A stretch of DNA of 64,000 bases from Vibrio pomeroyi. Lineage in GTDB: Bacteria > Pseudomonadota > Gammaproteobacteria > Enterobacterales > Vibrionaceae. Shown here piece by piece: positions 10,296 through 18,678 of this stretch. Location of the stretch: assembly GCA_041879425.1 (NCBI GenBank), contig CP090855.1, positions 558,001 to 622,000 of the forward strand, written 5' to 3'. The stretch's first letter is position 1; every line of letters starts with the position of its first letter. A program made the translations under genes and the position numbers. Under the pieces are notes generated by a model. That model had not been told where the DNA came from. It did not search any database and saw nothing but the letters and a program-made list of their open reading frames with translations.

Positions 10296-11313
10296 CTTTG
10301 AATTTTTCTTTAATGGCTAAAATCTGAGGTAAGTTGTCAAACAACAGCTCTACGATTCTCGGGTCAAAGTGTTTGCCTTTCTGATCTTCAAACAAACTCA
10401 ACGCTTCATCGACACTCCACGCTTTTTTGTAGGGTCTTTCTGCGGTCAAAGCATCAAATACATCGGCAACCGCAGCGATACGGCCGACTAAAGGAATATC
10501 TTCGCCTGCTATCTGATTTGGGTAACCACTGCCATCCCACTTTTCATGGTGATATTGCGCGACTTGAATGGCCATTTGCATTAGTTTGGAATCACTCTGC
10601 CTGCCAAGTATCTCGACACCGAATTCAACGTGTTTTTGCATAATCGTCCATTCGTCGGCATCCAACTTACCCGGCTTAAGTAACACGCTATCAGGAATAC
10701 CTATCTTACCAATGTCGTGCATCGGCGCAGCATCACGCAAGGTCTCCGCGTCTTCGTCAGTCATACCCAAGGCTTTGGCTAATATTTCGCAATAATGGCT
10801 CATGCGCATAACGTGCATGCCCGTTTCATTGTCTTTGAATTCAGCCGCCCTACCCAAGATATTCAGAGTCTCTAACTTGCCAAGATTGATCTCTTGGGTT
10901 TTATCTTTAACTTGGCTGAACAAGGCGCGTTGTTGGTCATACAGTGCGATATGTGTCTTCACACGTTGGAGAGCGATTTCAGGAGTAATAGGTTTCGTTA
11001 AATAATCAACAGCACCTAAAGACAACCCTTTTACTTCGGCTTCAGGATCCATTTTGGCAGTAACAAATATAATCGGTATATGCGCGGTATTAGGCTGAGC
11101 TTTTAGCTGACTGCATACCTCGTAGCCATCGATGTCAGGCATCATGATGTCGAGGAGAATTAAATCCGGCTGTGGCACCATCTTCGCTATCTTAATGCCA
11201 ATGGTACCGTTAATGGCTACCTTTACTTGGTAGGTATCTTTGAGTATTGCAGTTAACACATCCAAGTTACTTGGCGTGTCATCTACTACTAACACTATTG
11301 GTTTACGACTCAT
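10288..11313 (-). CDS. Response regulator with HD-GYP c-di-GMP phosphodiesterase output
   Basis: A 341-aa RpfG-type regulator. The receiver domain (1-125) has the DD pair at residues 11-12 and phospho-acceptor Asp55 in LLDIMMP. The HD-GYP domain (about 145-330) carries HDIGKIGIPD and HHEKWDGSGYPN. By family knowledge it hydrolyses c-di-GMP when phosphorylated. It overlaps the hybrid kinase by 8 bases (ATGATTAA), so the pair forms a translationally coupled two-gene signalling operon. All expected catalytic residues appear present. Confidence 0.93.
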   Translation of the reverse strand: MSRKPIVLVVDDTPSNLDVLTAILKDTYQVKVAINGTIGIKIAKMVPQPDLILLDIMMPDIDGYEVCSQLKAQPNTAHIPIIFVTAKMDPEAEVKGLSLGAVDYLTKPITPEIALQRVKTHIALYDQQRALFSQVKDKTQEINLGKLETLNILGRAAEFKDNETGMHVMRMSHYCEILAKALGMTDEDAETLRDAAPMHDIGKIGIPDSVLLKPGKLDADEWTIMQKHVEFGVEILGRQSDSKLMQMAIQVAQYHHEKWDGSGYPNQIAGEDIPLVGRIAAVADVFDALTAERPYKKAWSVDEALSLFEDQKGKHFDPRIVELLFDNLPQILAIKEKFKDD

Positions 11314-11650
11314 TGATGCCTCGTATAAAAATCAAACAGTTATAATCATAGTGTAGATGGCTTTTCGCACCACTCAACATGAAAATGACAAATGATTGTT
11401 AAAAATGAAGAGTAGATCTTCGAGTGACATCAAACTAACGTTGAGCTCATATGCATGTCAGAATTTCGACGTACAATGTTTGAACAATTCACAGTTAGAT
11501 TCAATTGTTCATCCTTTATGCAACTCACTTTATTTTGGTTAATCAAGCTTTCGGTCATTAAAATGCGTTAACAAAAGATCCGATAACGAGAAACAAAAAG
11601 AGCTCCTCATACGGGAGCTCTTTCTTTTCTGTAGCTAGAAACTAATGAGT
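11314..11650. other. Intergenic region upstream of the HD-GYP/kinase operon
   Basis: No gene is seen. It should contain the promoter of the HD-GYP/kinase operon on the minus strand and, at its right end, the terminator of the vct operon. Confidence 0.5.
11597..11623 (-). terminator. Intrinsic terminator of the vct operon
   Basis: Stem AAAGAGCTCC (11597-11606) pairs with GGAGCTCTTT (11614-11623). On the minus strand it is followed by a T-rich tract and lies just after the vctC stop at 11651. The plus-strand side is also T-rich. Confidence 0.85.
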
Positions 11651-12415
11651 CTAACGACCCGAATAGTACATACAGATTCGAACGCCATCGAACTCGCGAA
11701 TCTCAAATGGGATCTCGTAGATCGATTCCATCACTGATTTTTCAACCACTTCCGAAACCTTACCCGACTTAACCACTTGGCCTTTTTTCATCGCAACGAT
11801 GTTATCTGAGTAACAAGAAGCAAAGTTGATGTCGTGAATCACAATAACGACCGCTTTATTAAACTCATGCGCTAAACGACGCAACGTCTGCATGATCTCT
11901 ACAGAGTGCTTAATATCTAGGTTGTTCAGAGGCTCATCTAGGAACACATAGTCCGTATCTTGCGCCACAACCATGGCGATGAACGCCATTTGACGCTGAC
12001 CGCCACTCAACTCATCAAGGTATTTGTTTTGAATATCAGTAATACCAAGGTGTTCTAGCGCAGTATCCACGATCTTATGATCTTCGTCTTTTAAGCGACC
12101 TTGTGAATGTGGGAAACGACCAAAGCAAACCAATTCGCGAATCGTAAAGCGCATATTGATGTTGTTTGACTGTCTTAATACCGCAAGGTGCTTAGCCAGT
12201 TCTTTGGTATCCCATTCAGCCAGTAACTTGTCGCCAATGATCACTTCACCAGCATCACTTTCTGTTAAGCGACTCGCCATTGAAAGCAGTGTACTTTTAC
12301 CCGCACCATTTGGGCCAATAATAGAAGTCACTTCCCCTTTCGGGAACATAGCGCTGGCATCATCCACCACGAGTGATTTGCCATACTTCTTACTTAAACC
12401 TGTTAATTTAATCAC
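11651..12415 (-). CDS. vctC: Catechol siderophore ABC transporter, ATP-binding protein
   Basis: A 254-aa cytoplasmic ATPase with Walker A GPNGAGKST (34-42), ABC signature LSGGQ and Walker B VFLDEP. It closely resembles VctC/YclP/FatE-type ATPases that energise ferric catecholate import. It is the last gene of an operon vctP-vctD-vctG-vctC, the same gene order as in V. cholerae, where the system moves ferri-vibriobactin and ferri-enterobactin across the inner membrane. A terminator follows. Confidence 0.9.
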   Translation of the reverse strand: MIKLTGLSKKYGKSLVVDDASAMFPKGEVTSIIGPNGAGKSTLLSMASRLTESDAGEVIIGDKLLAEWDTKELAKHLAVLRQSNNINMRFTIRELVCFGRFPHSQGRLKDEDHKIVDTALEHLGITDIQNKYLDELSGGQRQMAFIAMVVAQDTDYVFLDEPLNNLDIKHSVEIMQTLRRLAHEFNKAVVIVIHDINFASCYSDNIVAMKKGQVVKSGKVSEVVEKSVMESIYEIPFEIREFDGVRICMYYSGR

Positions 12416-12427
12416 TACTTACTACCT

Positions 12428-13378
12428 TTACTGAATTCTGGTACGTAACAACAAGAACATAAAATACAAACCGCCGACCAAGTTAATGATCACACTCACT
12501 GTGGTTTCAAACGACATCACTTTTTCGATGAACCATTGACCAGAAACGAGTAACACTACTGCCAATAAGCTGCTAGCAATGATAAGAGTGCGGTGCTGAT
12601 AAGAGCTGAATATCTGACGAGCCAAACTCACAGTGATTAAACCGAAGAAAAGCACTGGGCCAACCAAAGCCGTTGATACTGCCACCATTACCGACACAAT
12701 CACCAAAGTAATCTGAGTCAGTCGCTTAGTGTTCACACCTAAGCTTGTCGCGTTATCGACACCAAGCCAAAGCACATCGAGTTTAGGCGCCAACACCCAT
12801 AATCCCAATAAGCTCAAACCTAATGGAGCAAGGCTGAGATAAACCAGTTCACCTTTCACGTTATTGAAACTTGCGAACATCACATTCTGCAACACCGCAA
12901 ACTCGTTCGGATCAATCAACATCGCCAAGAAGTTAGACAAGCTCGAAAAGACGCTGCCACACACGATACCAATCAGCAGCAGTGTGAATACGTTGTTTCG
13001 CTTGCTCTTAAAGTAGAAGTGGAACAGAGCAAAAGAGAACAAGATCATCACAGTCACAGACATCGAGAAGTTTGCGATGGAATCAATTACCCAGAAGCTC
13101 GTACTGCCAAATACAAATAGAAGCACCGTTTGAACTAGCATGTATAAGCTATCAAAGCCCAAAATGGACGGGGTTAAAATTCGATTATTAGTGATGGTTT
13201 GGAAAACCAATGACGATGCAGAGATCGCAACCGCAGCCAACACAATCGACAACAGTTTTGGTAGTCGCAAAGATAGGAAGAACTCGTAATTATCCCACGT
13301 AAGTCCCTGCCCCACAAAAACCGCGGTCATACCCAAAGACGCGATAGCCAGAATCGCAATTTTTACTGAATCACGCAT
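12428..13378 (-). CDS. vctG: Catechol siderophore ABC transporter, permease (FecCD family)
   Basis: A 316-aa FecCD/BtuC-type permease with about nine hydrophobic segments. Its start overlaps the end of vctD by 8 bases (ATGCGTGA), indicating translational coupling of the two permease subunits. With VctD it forms the inner-membrane channel of the ferric catecholate importer. Symbol assigned from gene order and family; the two permeases are hard to tell apart by sequence alone. Confidence 0.87.
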   Translation of the reverse strand: MRDSVKIAILAIASLGMTAVFVGQGLTWDNYEFFLSLRLPKLLSIVLAAVAISASSLVFQTITNNRILTPSILGFDSLYMLVQTVLLFVFGSTSFWVIDSIANFSMSVTVMILFSFALFHFYFKSKRNNVFTLLLIGIVCGSVFSSLSNFLAMLIDPNEFAVLQNVMFASFNNVKGELVYLSLAPLGLSLLGLWVLAPKLDVLWLGVDNATSLGVNTKRLTQITLVIVSVMVAVSTALVGPVLFFGLITVSLARQIFSSYQHRTLIIASSLLAVVLLVSGQWFIEKVMSFETTVSVIINLVGGLYFMFLLLRTRIQ

Positions 13379-14324
13379 TCGACTTGTCTCTCATGATTAG
13401 GTAGATAAAAATCAAGCCACCAAAGATGCTGATTACCATTGAAATTGGAATCTCATAAGGGAAGATAACGATTCGCGCTAACAAGTCACAAGCCAATACC
13501 AAGATCACGCCCCAGTAAGCAGTCCAAGGCAGAATCTTCTTCATGTTATCGCCCATCATTAGCGACACAACATTCGGCACGATAAGGCCAAGGAATGGAA
13601 TAACACCAACAATCATCACCACAGAAGAAGCACAGATAGCGACAAGAGCTACGCCAATGAAAACGATCTTCTGGTAATTCAAACCGATGTTTTTCGCAAA
13701 GCTCTCACCGATGCTCGCTGCACTGAACTGGCTCGCGAAGTAATAAGCCAGCACACAAGCAGGCACTGCGAGATAAAGGATTTCATAGCTACCTTGCAAG
13801 ACACTCGCAAAGTTCGCCATGGTCCATGCCGACATGGTTTGTACTAAGTCGTGTTTGTAGGCGATAAATGTTGTTAGCGCGGAAACCACGTTGCCATACA
13901 TGATGCCAATCAAAGGCACCAATACTGCGTTCTTGAACTTGAGGTGTTGTAGGAAGCGAACCAATAACATGGTGCCGAACACTGCAAACGCGAAGATGAA
14001 ACCTAAGTAGCTCCATTGCGCAGCATTACCTAGCACTAGAATACCAACGATGTAACCCAACATGGCACAGTCGATCGTTCCCATCGTTGAAGGCGCGGCA
14101 AACTTGTTTTGAACGATTTGCTGCATGATCAAGCCAGAGACACTCAAACCGGCGCCGGCCAGTACAATGGCGAGCAAGCGAGGGATTCGACTAACAATAT
14201 AAATAGAGTTGGCGTGTTGGTTGCCATTGAAGAAGTCACTAAAACTGATTTCAGCGACCCCAATCATCAATGACGCAACGCATAACACAACAAGAAATAC
14301 AGCAGCTGCAATGGGTTTCAACAT
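13371..14324 (-). CDS. vctD: Catechol siderophore ABC transporter, permease (FecCD family)
   Basis: A 317-aa FecCD family permease. The SRIPRLLAIVLAGAGLSVSGLIMQ stretch near residues 45-68 is typical of siderophore permeases, followed by further hydrophobic spans. It is the first permease gene after vctP and is separated from it by about 95 bases that carry a strong hairpin, so it is probably expressed at a lower level than the binding protein. Confidence 0.88.
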   Translation of the reverse strand: MLKPIAAAVFLVVLCVASLMIGVAEISFSDFFNGNQHANSIYIVSRIPRLLAIVLAGAGLSVSGLIMQQIVQNKFAAPSTMGTIDCAMLGYIVGILVLGNAAQWSYLGFIFAFAVFGTMLLVRFLQHLKFKNAVLVPLIGIMYGNVVSALTTFIAYKHDLVQTMSAWTMANFASVLQGSYEILYLAVPACVLAYYFASQFSAASIGESFAKNIGLNYQKIVFIGVALVAICASSVVMIVGVIPFLGLIVPNVVSLMMGDNMKKILPWTAYWGVILVLACDLLARIVIFPYEIPISMVISIFGGLIFIYLIMRDKSNA

Positions 14325-14375
14325 AGAAATAATACTAAAGGTAGGTCTCGGATAGCCCGTATGAAAAGTGAAAAA

Positions 14376-14403
14376 GGGCTTATAAGAACGTTCTTATAAG
14401 CCC
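14376..14403 (-). terminator. Palindromic attenuator/terminator between vctP and vctD
   Basis: A perfect 28-base palindrome is centred on AACGTT (arms 14376-14389 and 14390-14403). On the minus strand it is followed directly by TTTTTC. It lies inside the operon, between the vctP stop (14421) and the vctD start (14324). This placement fits partial termination that gives more binding protein than permease. Confidence 0.8.
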
Positions 14404-14420
14404 GAAAATCTAATTATTGG

Positions 14421-15389
14421 TTACTGTTGAATGGTACGTTCAATGTCACCCAACATTCTGTGAATCGCTGTCACACCGCCACCAGCTAGGTACCAAGCAC
14501 TTGAATCAAGGTAAACGATGTTGCCTTGCTGTGCTGCAGGCGTTGCTGCTACCAGTGGGTTGTCAAATAGTTGTGGTGCACGACCTTCTGACTTACCAAT
14601 CGCTTTTTCACGGTCTAGGATGTAAAGCACTTCAGGTTTTGCATCTGCAATGTATTCGAAAGAGATAAGGTTACCGTGCGTACCTTTGATTGGCGCTACT
14701 GTTGCACTCTTTGATTCAACGTAACCGAAATCGTCAAAGATGATTGAGAAGCGGCTGCCTTTGTTGAACATCGCAATGTTGTTGCCGTTGTTCATCAGCA
14801 TCATTGCTGTGGTTTCGCCAGACGTTACTTTGTCGTTTACCGCCGCAATTGAACCTTGAGTTTCTGTGATGATCGCTTCAACTTCAGCCTGCTTATCAAA
14901 CAGCTGACCTAGTGCACGCCAGTTTTCTTGAGCGTCAGCCCAGTACTTGTCACCTTCGATAGAGAACATGATCGTCGGAGCAATTTGTGCCAACTTGTCG
15001 TAAACCTTAAGCATGCGGTTTTCAGCAATGATAACGTCAGGCTTCAACATGTAGATAGCTTCAAAATCAGGTTCGCTCAACGAGCCAGTGTTTGCTGTTG
15101 TTTCTTTGTAAGACTCTAGGTAATCAGGCATTAGGCTATGAGGCGCGCCTACTGGCTTCACACCAATTTTGTCTAGCACATCCAAGCTACCAAAACCTAA
15201 AACGACGACACGTTGTGGCACTTCATCAAACTGCGCTGTGCCCTTTACGTGTTCAATCGTCACGGTTTCCGCTTGAGCAGTAATCATGAATGATGATGCA
15301 AGAACGATAGCAAGCCCGCTCAATAACTGGCGAACTGAATTGATTGTTTTCTTCATGTTTCTTCCTTTGCCATTGAGACAAACCACCAC
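14421..15389 (-). CDS. vctP: Catechol siderophore ABC transporter, periplasmic binding protein
   Basis: A 322-aa FepB/VctP-like ligand-binding protein. A signal peptide ends near the ITAQA segment; the true start is probably the inner Met of MKKTINSVRQ at 15356, since the first ten residues resemble untranslated leader. The body has the class III binding-protein pattern (RVVVLGFGSLDVLDKIGVKPVG...PEVLYILDR). It delivers ferric catecholates to VctDG. First gene of the operon; a Fur box lies about 110 bases upstream of the longer start. No TonB-dependent receptor gene is present nearby. Confidence 0.88.
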   Translation of the reverse strand: MVVCLNGKGRNMKKTINSVRQLLSGLAIVLASSFMITAQAETVTIEHVKGTAQFDEVPQRVVVLGFGSLDVLDKIGVKPVGAPHSLMPDYLESYKETTANTGSLSEPDFEAIYMLKPDVIIAENRMLKVYDKLAQIAPTIMFSIEGDKYWADAQENWRALGQLFDKQAEVEAIITETQGSIAAVNDKVTSGETTAMMLMNNGNNIAMFNKGSRFSIIFDDFGYVESKSATVAPIKGTHGNLISFEYIADAKPEVLYILDREKAIGKSEGRAPQLFDNPLVAATPAAQQGNIVYLDSSAWYLAGGGVTAIHRMLGDIERTIQQ

Positions 15390-15500
15390 TCATGACAATG
15401 AAAGTCTGATTACTCATAGGTGAGTATGGGGCCTACACAACTGCTAAATAACGATAATTTAAAGTCTGTCATTGATTTGACAACAAACTTGTAACGCAAG

Positions 15501-15515
15501 TGAGAATTATTATCA
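15501..15515. promoter_or_regulatory. Fur box upstream of vctP
   Basis: TGAGAATTATTATCA differs at only one position from the 7-1-7 Fur consensus TGATAATNATTATCA. Position upstream of the siderophore operon supports iron repression by Fur. Confidence 0.8.
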
Positions 15516-15810
15516 ATTATATTTGCAGTAATTAAGGTACACAACAACTTTATTATTCAGAAACGTAAAAGTGATTATTCATGTTTTGCCAAACCACTAT
15601 CCAAAACGAACATGGCTTAACAGCATTGAAGAACAGAAAGGGTAAATAGTAATCAAATGAAGGAAGAAATGAAGGATGAGTAGGCAAGGGTGACAATTTC
15701 AAAGAGTGACATCACCATAAAGTCGCAACATACGAGCTTTGAGCCTTGAAGAGGGCGAGAAATTTACAATGTAAAACGACGATATAACAGCGAGTTAATT
15801 GCAAATAACA

Positions 15811-15903
15811 AAATGAGTAGGCCTAAAGTTCTTGAGGAGGACTTATGTTGGAACAGCATAGCCGGCGGGACTGCTAAAGAAAGAGTAAGTTCGCTACTCA
15901 TTT
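15811..15903 (+). ncRNA. Candidate structured RNA / leader with a 10-codon ORF
   Basis: A perfect 10-bp inverted repeat (AAATGAGTAG at 15811-15820, CTACTCATTT at 15894-15903) closes a 93-base element. Inside is a consensus Shine-Dalgarno AGGAGG (15835-15840), 4 bases before an ATG at 15845 that opens the 10-codon frame MLEQHSRRDC (stop 15875-15877). A second, inner AGCA/TGCT pairing overlaps this frame. I do not recognise the element as a known riboswitch or sRNA. It could be a small RNA, a leader peptide region, or a translated mini-ORF. Confidence 0.35.
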
Positions 15904-16233
15904 CTCTCTTTAACGCTAAAATTATGGTGATATTTAAATCAAAATTATTTCAAATTAATTTTAAAATAGGGTTGTAATTCTAAAAACTAGGCGTATAGTT
16001 CGCCACCTGGCTCTAATCTATAGAGCTGTTAATGCTAAAGTAAGTCCAAGTTCCACAAAGACAGTTCTCGATTCCTCGTTACACCATCTCTGCGTCAGCT
16101 TTCACCCAGATAGTCATTCAATAGCTTCTCAATTAGATCCCACTACCGTTCTATTCGTCATTTGCTTTCTTTTTAGCGAATTCAAAATAGATCGATCACT
16201 TAAATATAAATGTAATAAACACAAGGCACAGTT

Positions 16234-16332
16234 ATGTCACGCAGAACAACAAGACAAACCCATTGGTACCAACTATCACGCGAAAAAACAGTCAATAAAC
16301 TAAAAGGTAATAAATGCTCAAGATCAAAATAG
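16234..16332 (+). CDS. Small basic protein, 32 aa, hypothetical
   Basis: Open frame MSRRTTRQTHWYQLSREK... of 32 residues, rich in Arg, Lys, Thr and Ser, with AAGG about 7 bases before the ATG. Its 3' end overlaps the start of the next small ORF (16314) by 19 bases in another frame, which suggests translational coupling. No family recognised; the main support is the ribosome site and overlap. Confidence 0.4.
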   Translation: MSRRTTRQTHWYQLSREKTVNKLKGNKCSRSK

Positions 16333-16523
16333 ATTTACACAAAGAAGAACTTTCATGGGTCACCGAGATTCGACAGCTCAATAGCGATATACTCCACCGC
16401 CACATATTGCCCAAGCTACAACACAACAGTTATCTCATCGACTTTGAATTTAATGAAAGAGACAGCATCGGAACTATCGTTTCGCGCAACGGAAACACCC
16501 TAGGACATTTCACACTCCTATAG
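16314..16523 (+). CDS. Small hypothetical protein, 69 aa
   Basis: A 69-residue soluble protein with a mixed charged composition (MLKIKIDLHKEELSWVTEIR...). An AAGG lies just before its ATG, within the end of the upstream mini-ORF. No domain is recognised. Amphipathic helix followed by likely beta strands (YLIDFEF, GTIVSRNG, GHFTLL) gives it a protein-like pattern, more convincing than random frame. Confidence 0.55.
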   Translation: MLKIKIDLHKEELSWVTEIRQLNSDILHRHILPKLQHNSYLIDFEFNERDSIGTIVSRNGNTLGHFTLL

Positions 16524-16754
16524 CATTTCCCAAAGGCGACAAAAAGAAACATCGCCTAGTTCCAAAGATATAAAAGATGTCACCCTCAATTCGCTCTAGC
16601 AGAACAAAATAGAGTAGAAGTAAAACAGATCTGAAACCTAGCCCTTTTTGCATTTCACACGCGGCTAACGCTAGCTAGGTTATCGTGCTTCTATTGAAAC
16701 CAACTTCTATCGAACTCTGAATCACCACTGCTTCATTATCAGTGCATTCATGGA

Positions 16755-17348
16755 CTAATAAGTTAACGGCATCGACCTTAACTTCTGATCCAGCGTATAT
16801 AAGTGTTCTGCAGCTTGCATGTGTTGAGGGTAATCACTGAACTTCTCACGATTCTCCTCATTCATCTTACATGTCTCATCCACCAGCATTAACTTCCAAT
16901 ACAGCTTTGTTGTGTGCAACATCGCCAGTAAAGGTTTGAACACCTCTTTCTCATAAGCTTGAATCAACTCTTCAATCAATTCGTCACGCTCGTCTTCACT
17001 TGCGATTGAACCATTGGTTGCGGCCAACACTTTCTGATATTTCAGGTTGAGTTGCAGTTTATCCATGACCGTTTGGTTATCTACCGCCAGTTCGACCAGC
17101 TTCGATTTAATAATACTCAGCCAATTTGCTTGACTAAGAACAGCCTCATCGACACTCGAAAAATCTTCGCGGATTTGACGTTCAACGTCTTTTTGAGCTT
17201 TCTTTAAAACGGCACGCACCTTTTGAAAAGGCAGCTGAAATTCCTTACTTAGCTCGATAATCAGTTTATGAAAACCACCATTGGGTAGGTGTAAGTTTTC
17301 TTTAAACGTCGCCATTGCGGCTTCTTGCTGTTCTGTAAGGTTGCTCAT
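16755..17348 (-). CDS. DUF3069-like hypothetical protein
   Basis: A 197-aa, mostly helical, charged cytoplasmic protein with no signal peptide or membrane span. It looks like the DUF3069 family found in Vibrio and relatives; no function is known. It carries an N-terminal helix-rich segment with FQKVRAVLKKAQKDVERQIREDF and a C-terminal YWKLMLVDET region. It stands alone between small ORFs. Confidence 0.65.
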   Translation of the reverse strand: MSNLTEQQEAAMATFKENLHLPNGGFHKLIIELSKEFQLPFQKVRAVLKKAQKDVERQIREDFSSVDEAVLSQANWLSIIKSKLVELAVDNQTVMDKLQLNLKYQKVLAATNGSIASEDERDELIEELIQAYEKEVFKPLLAMLHTTKLYWKLMLVDETCKMNEENREKFSDYPQHMQAAEHLYTLDQKLRSMPLTY

Positions 17349-17614
17349 TATCTTTCCTATTCTTTATAAATCGCGGTGCTGAACCCGAGATCATACCATT
17401 ATTAGCCACGGTTTTTCGGTTACTTCAGGCGCTAACCCTAGGTAGGCGCTTAAATTCACTCAGCACATTCTCATTCGGCTAATTTTTAGACCACATGGCA
17501 TTAAATGGTAAGTCCCGATCGGCAAATATTCGTACATTACGCACTCAGGGTATACAGCCAGACAGGAGTCTTTACTTATATATGCAAAATAACAGCGAGA
17601 AGTGAGAGAGCATC

Positions 17615-17776
17615 ATGACCTATTCAGAATACAAAGAATCCGATTTACATAAATGCGTGAGCATTGCTGGTGAAGCAACGGTCTCAATTGCCAAGTTTGT
17701 CTTTAAAGCCACCACCCTTTTATTCCGATTTTTCCGTTGGCTTGCGGTGAAGACTTATAACTATGTCATGAAGTAA
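17615..17776 (+). CDS. Small hypothetical protein, 53 aa, with C-terminal hydrophobic helix
   Basis: Frame of 53 codons (MTYSEYKESDLHKCVSIAGE...) with a GAGAG ribosome site before the ATG and a strong terminator 37 bases after the stop. The second half (SIAKFVFKATTLLFRFFRWLAVK) is an amphipathic or membrane-associated helix rich in Phe and Lys/Arg. No homology recognised. The terminator directly downstream supports a real short transcript. Confidence 0.5.
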   Translation: MTYSEYKESDLHKCVSIAGEATVSIAKFVFKATTLLFRFFRWLAVKTYNYVMK

Positions 17777-17812
17777 CCGCTGTCATTATCACGACTCTTC
17801 CTTTCAAAACAT

Positions 17813-17843
17813 AAAGCGCGCCCTTTTAGGTCGCGCTTTTTTT
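17813..17843 (+). terminator. Intrinsic terminator
   Basis: AAAGCGCG..CC pairs with GG.CGCGCTTT around a short loop, followed by a run of seven T residues. It ends the transcript carrying the 53-aa small protein. Confidence 0.85.
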
Positions 17844-18009
17844 ATGCCTGTATTTTCCGTAGTTAAGTTTCCCATAACCAAATCTGATGCTTCAAATGCG
17901 TGACCATTTTATATCGCCAATGGCGTTAAATGGTAAAACTGACCATCGAATAAAAACCATACTACACCTGTTCCAACGAAACAGACTTCTAACTTATACA
18001 GGTACTAAA

Positions 18010-18549
18010 ATGAAAAAGATTGCACTTAAAATTGTAGGACTAACGGTTTTGGCTTCTGCGCTAACTGGTTGCATCGGCAGTAACGCCGTAACAGGGAAAG
18101 TGATGAAATTTAACGTTGAAGTTGTCGATAACCGCTATGCTCGTGCAGGTGTAAACTTCTTATTAGCGCCTGTATACGGTATTACTACCGCAGCCGACTA
18201 CGTAGTATTCAACTCACTTGAATTCTGGACGGGTAAAAACCCAATCAGCGGCGCACCACACGTGTTCGATACAAAAACAGACACACACTTCAAAGTTAAT
18301 GATGAACTTGACCCAAGCCTAAAAGAGGCACCTGTCGGCCCAATCTCAAACAACCGCACTATCGAAACCGGTGAGATGATTAAGATCGACGAAAACACGA
18401 TCCAAATGGATATCGTCTACACCAGTGGTGAAACAGCAACGCTGACTGGTATCAAAGAAGGTCAGAACGTGACTTACTACATGGACGGTCAGTTAGTGTC
18501 TCAAACGACTATCGCTGAGCTAGAGAAGATACAAAGCTCTGAGGCTTAA
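18010..18549 (+). CDS. DUF3332 family lipoprotein
   Basis: A 179-aa lipoprotein starting at MKKIALKIVGL, with lipobox LTGC and acylated Cys21. The core (GKVMKFNVEVVDNRYARAGVNFLLAPVYG...FNSLEFWTGKNPI) matches the DUF3332 family of gamma-proteobacteria. No function is established; it is expected on the inner leaflet of the outer membrane or on the inner membrane. The open frame extends upstream to 17887, but that part lacks a signal and the lipoprotein start is clear. Confidence 0.88.
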   Translation: MKKIALKIVGLTVLASALTGCIGSNAVTGKVMKFNVEVVDNRYARAGVNFLLAPVYGITTAADYVVFNSLEFWTGKNPISGAPHVFDTKTDTHFKVNDELDPSLKEAPVGPISNNRTIETGEMIKIDENTIQMDIVYTSGETATLTGIKEGQNVTYYMDGQLVSQTTIAELEKIQSSEA

Positions 18550-18637
18550 GGTTTTTAGCTCGCACTGAGACTTGAAATTAGTAGCTCATAGCAAGCTCGA
18601 TTCAAAGCTACGTATGACTTTGAACCGCCTAAAATAG

Positions 18638-18665
18638 AAGAAGCCCGGCTATTGCCGGGCTTCTT
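18638..18665. terminator. Bidirectional intrinsic terminator
   Basis: Perfect 12-bp stem AAGAAGCCCGGC / GCCGGGCTTCTT with tetraloop TATT, between the convergent DUF3332 (ends 18549) and K+ channel (ends 18679) genes. Confidence 0.9.
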
Positions 18666-18678
18666 TGTATCTGCTCGA

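Larger units (their letters stand above)
15390..16233. other. Long intergenic region between vctP and small ORFs
   Basis: About 840 bases without a sizeable gene. It holds the vct promoter and Fur box, then an AT-rich stretch, then the candidate structured element at 15811-15903. The rest (15904-16233) shows no feature I can support beyond a possible promoter for the small ORF at 16234. Confidence 0.6.
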
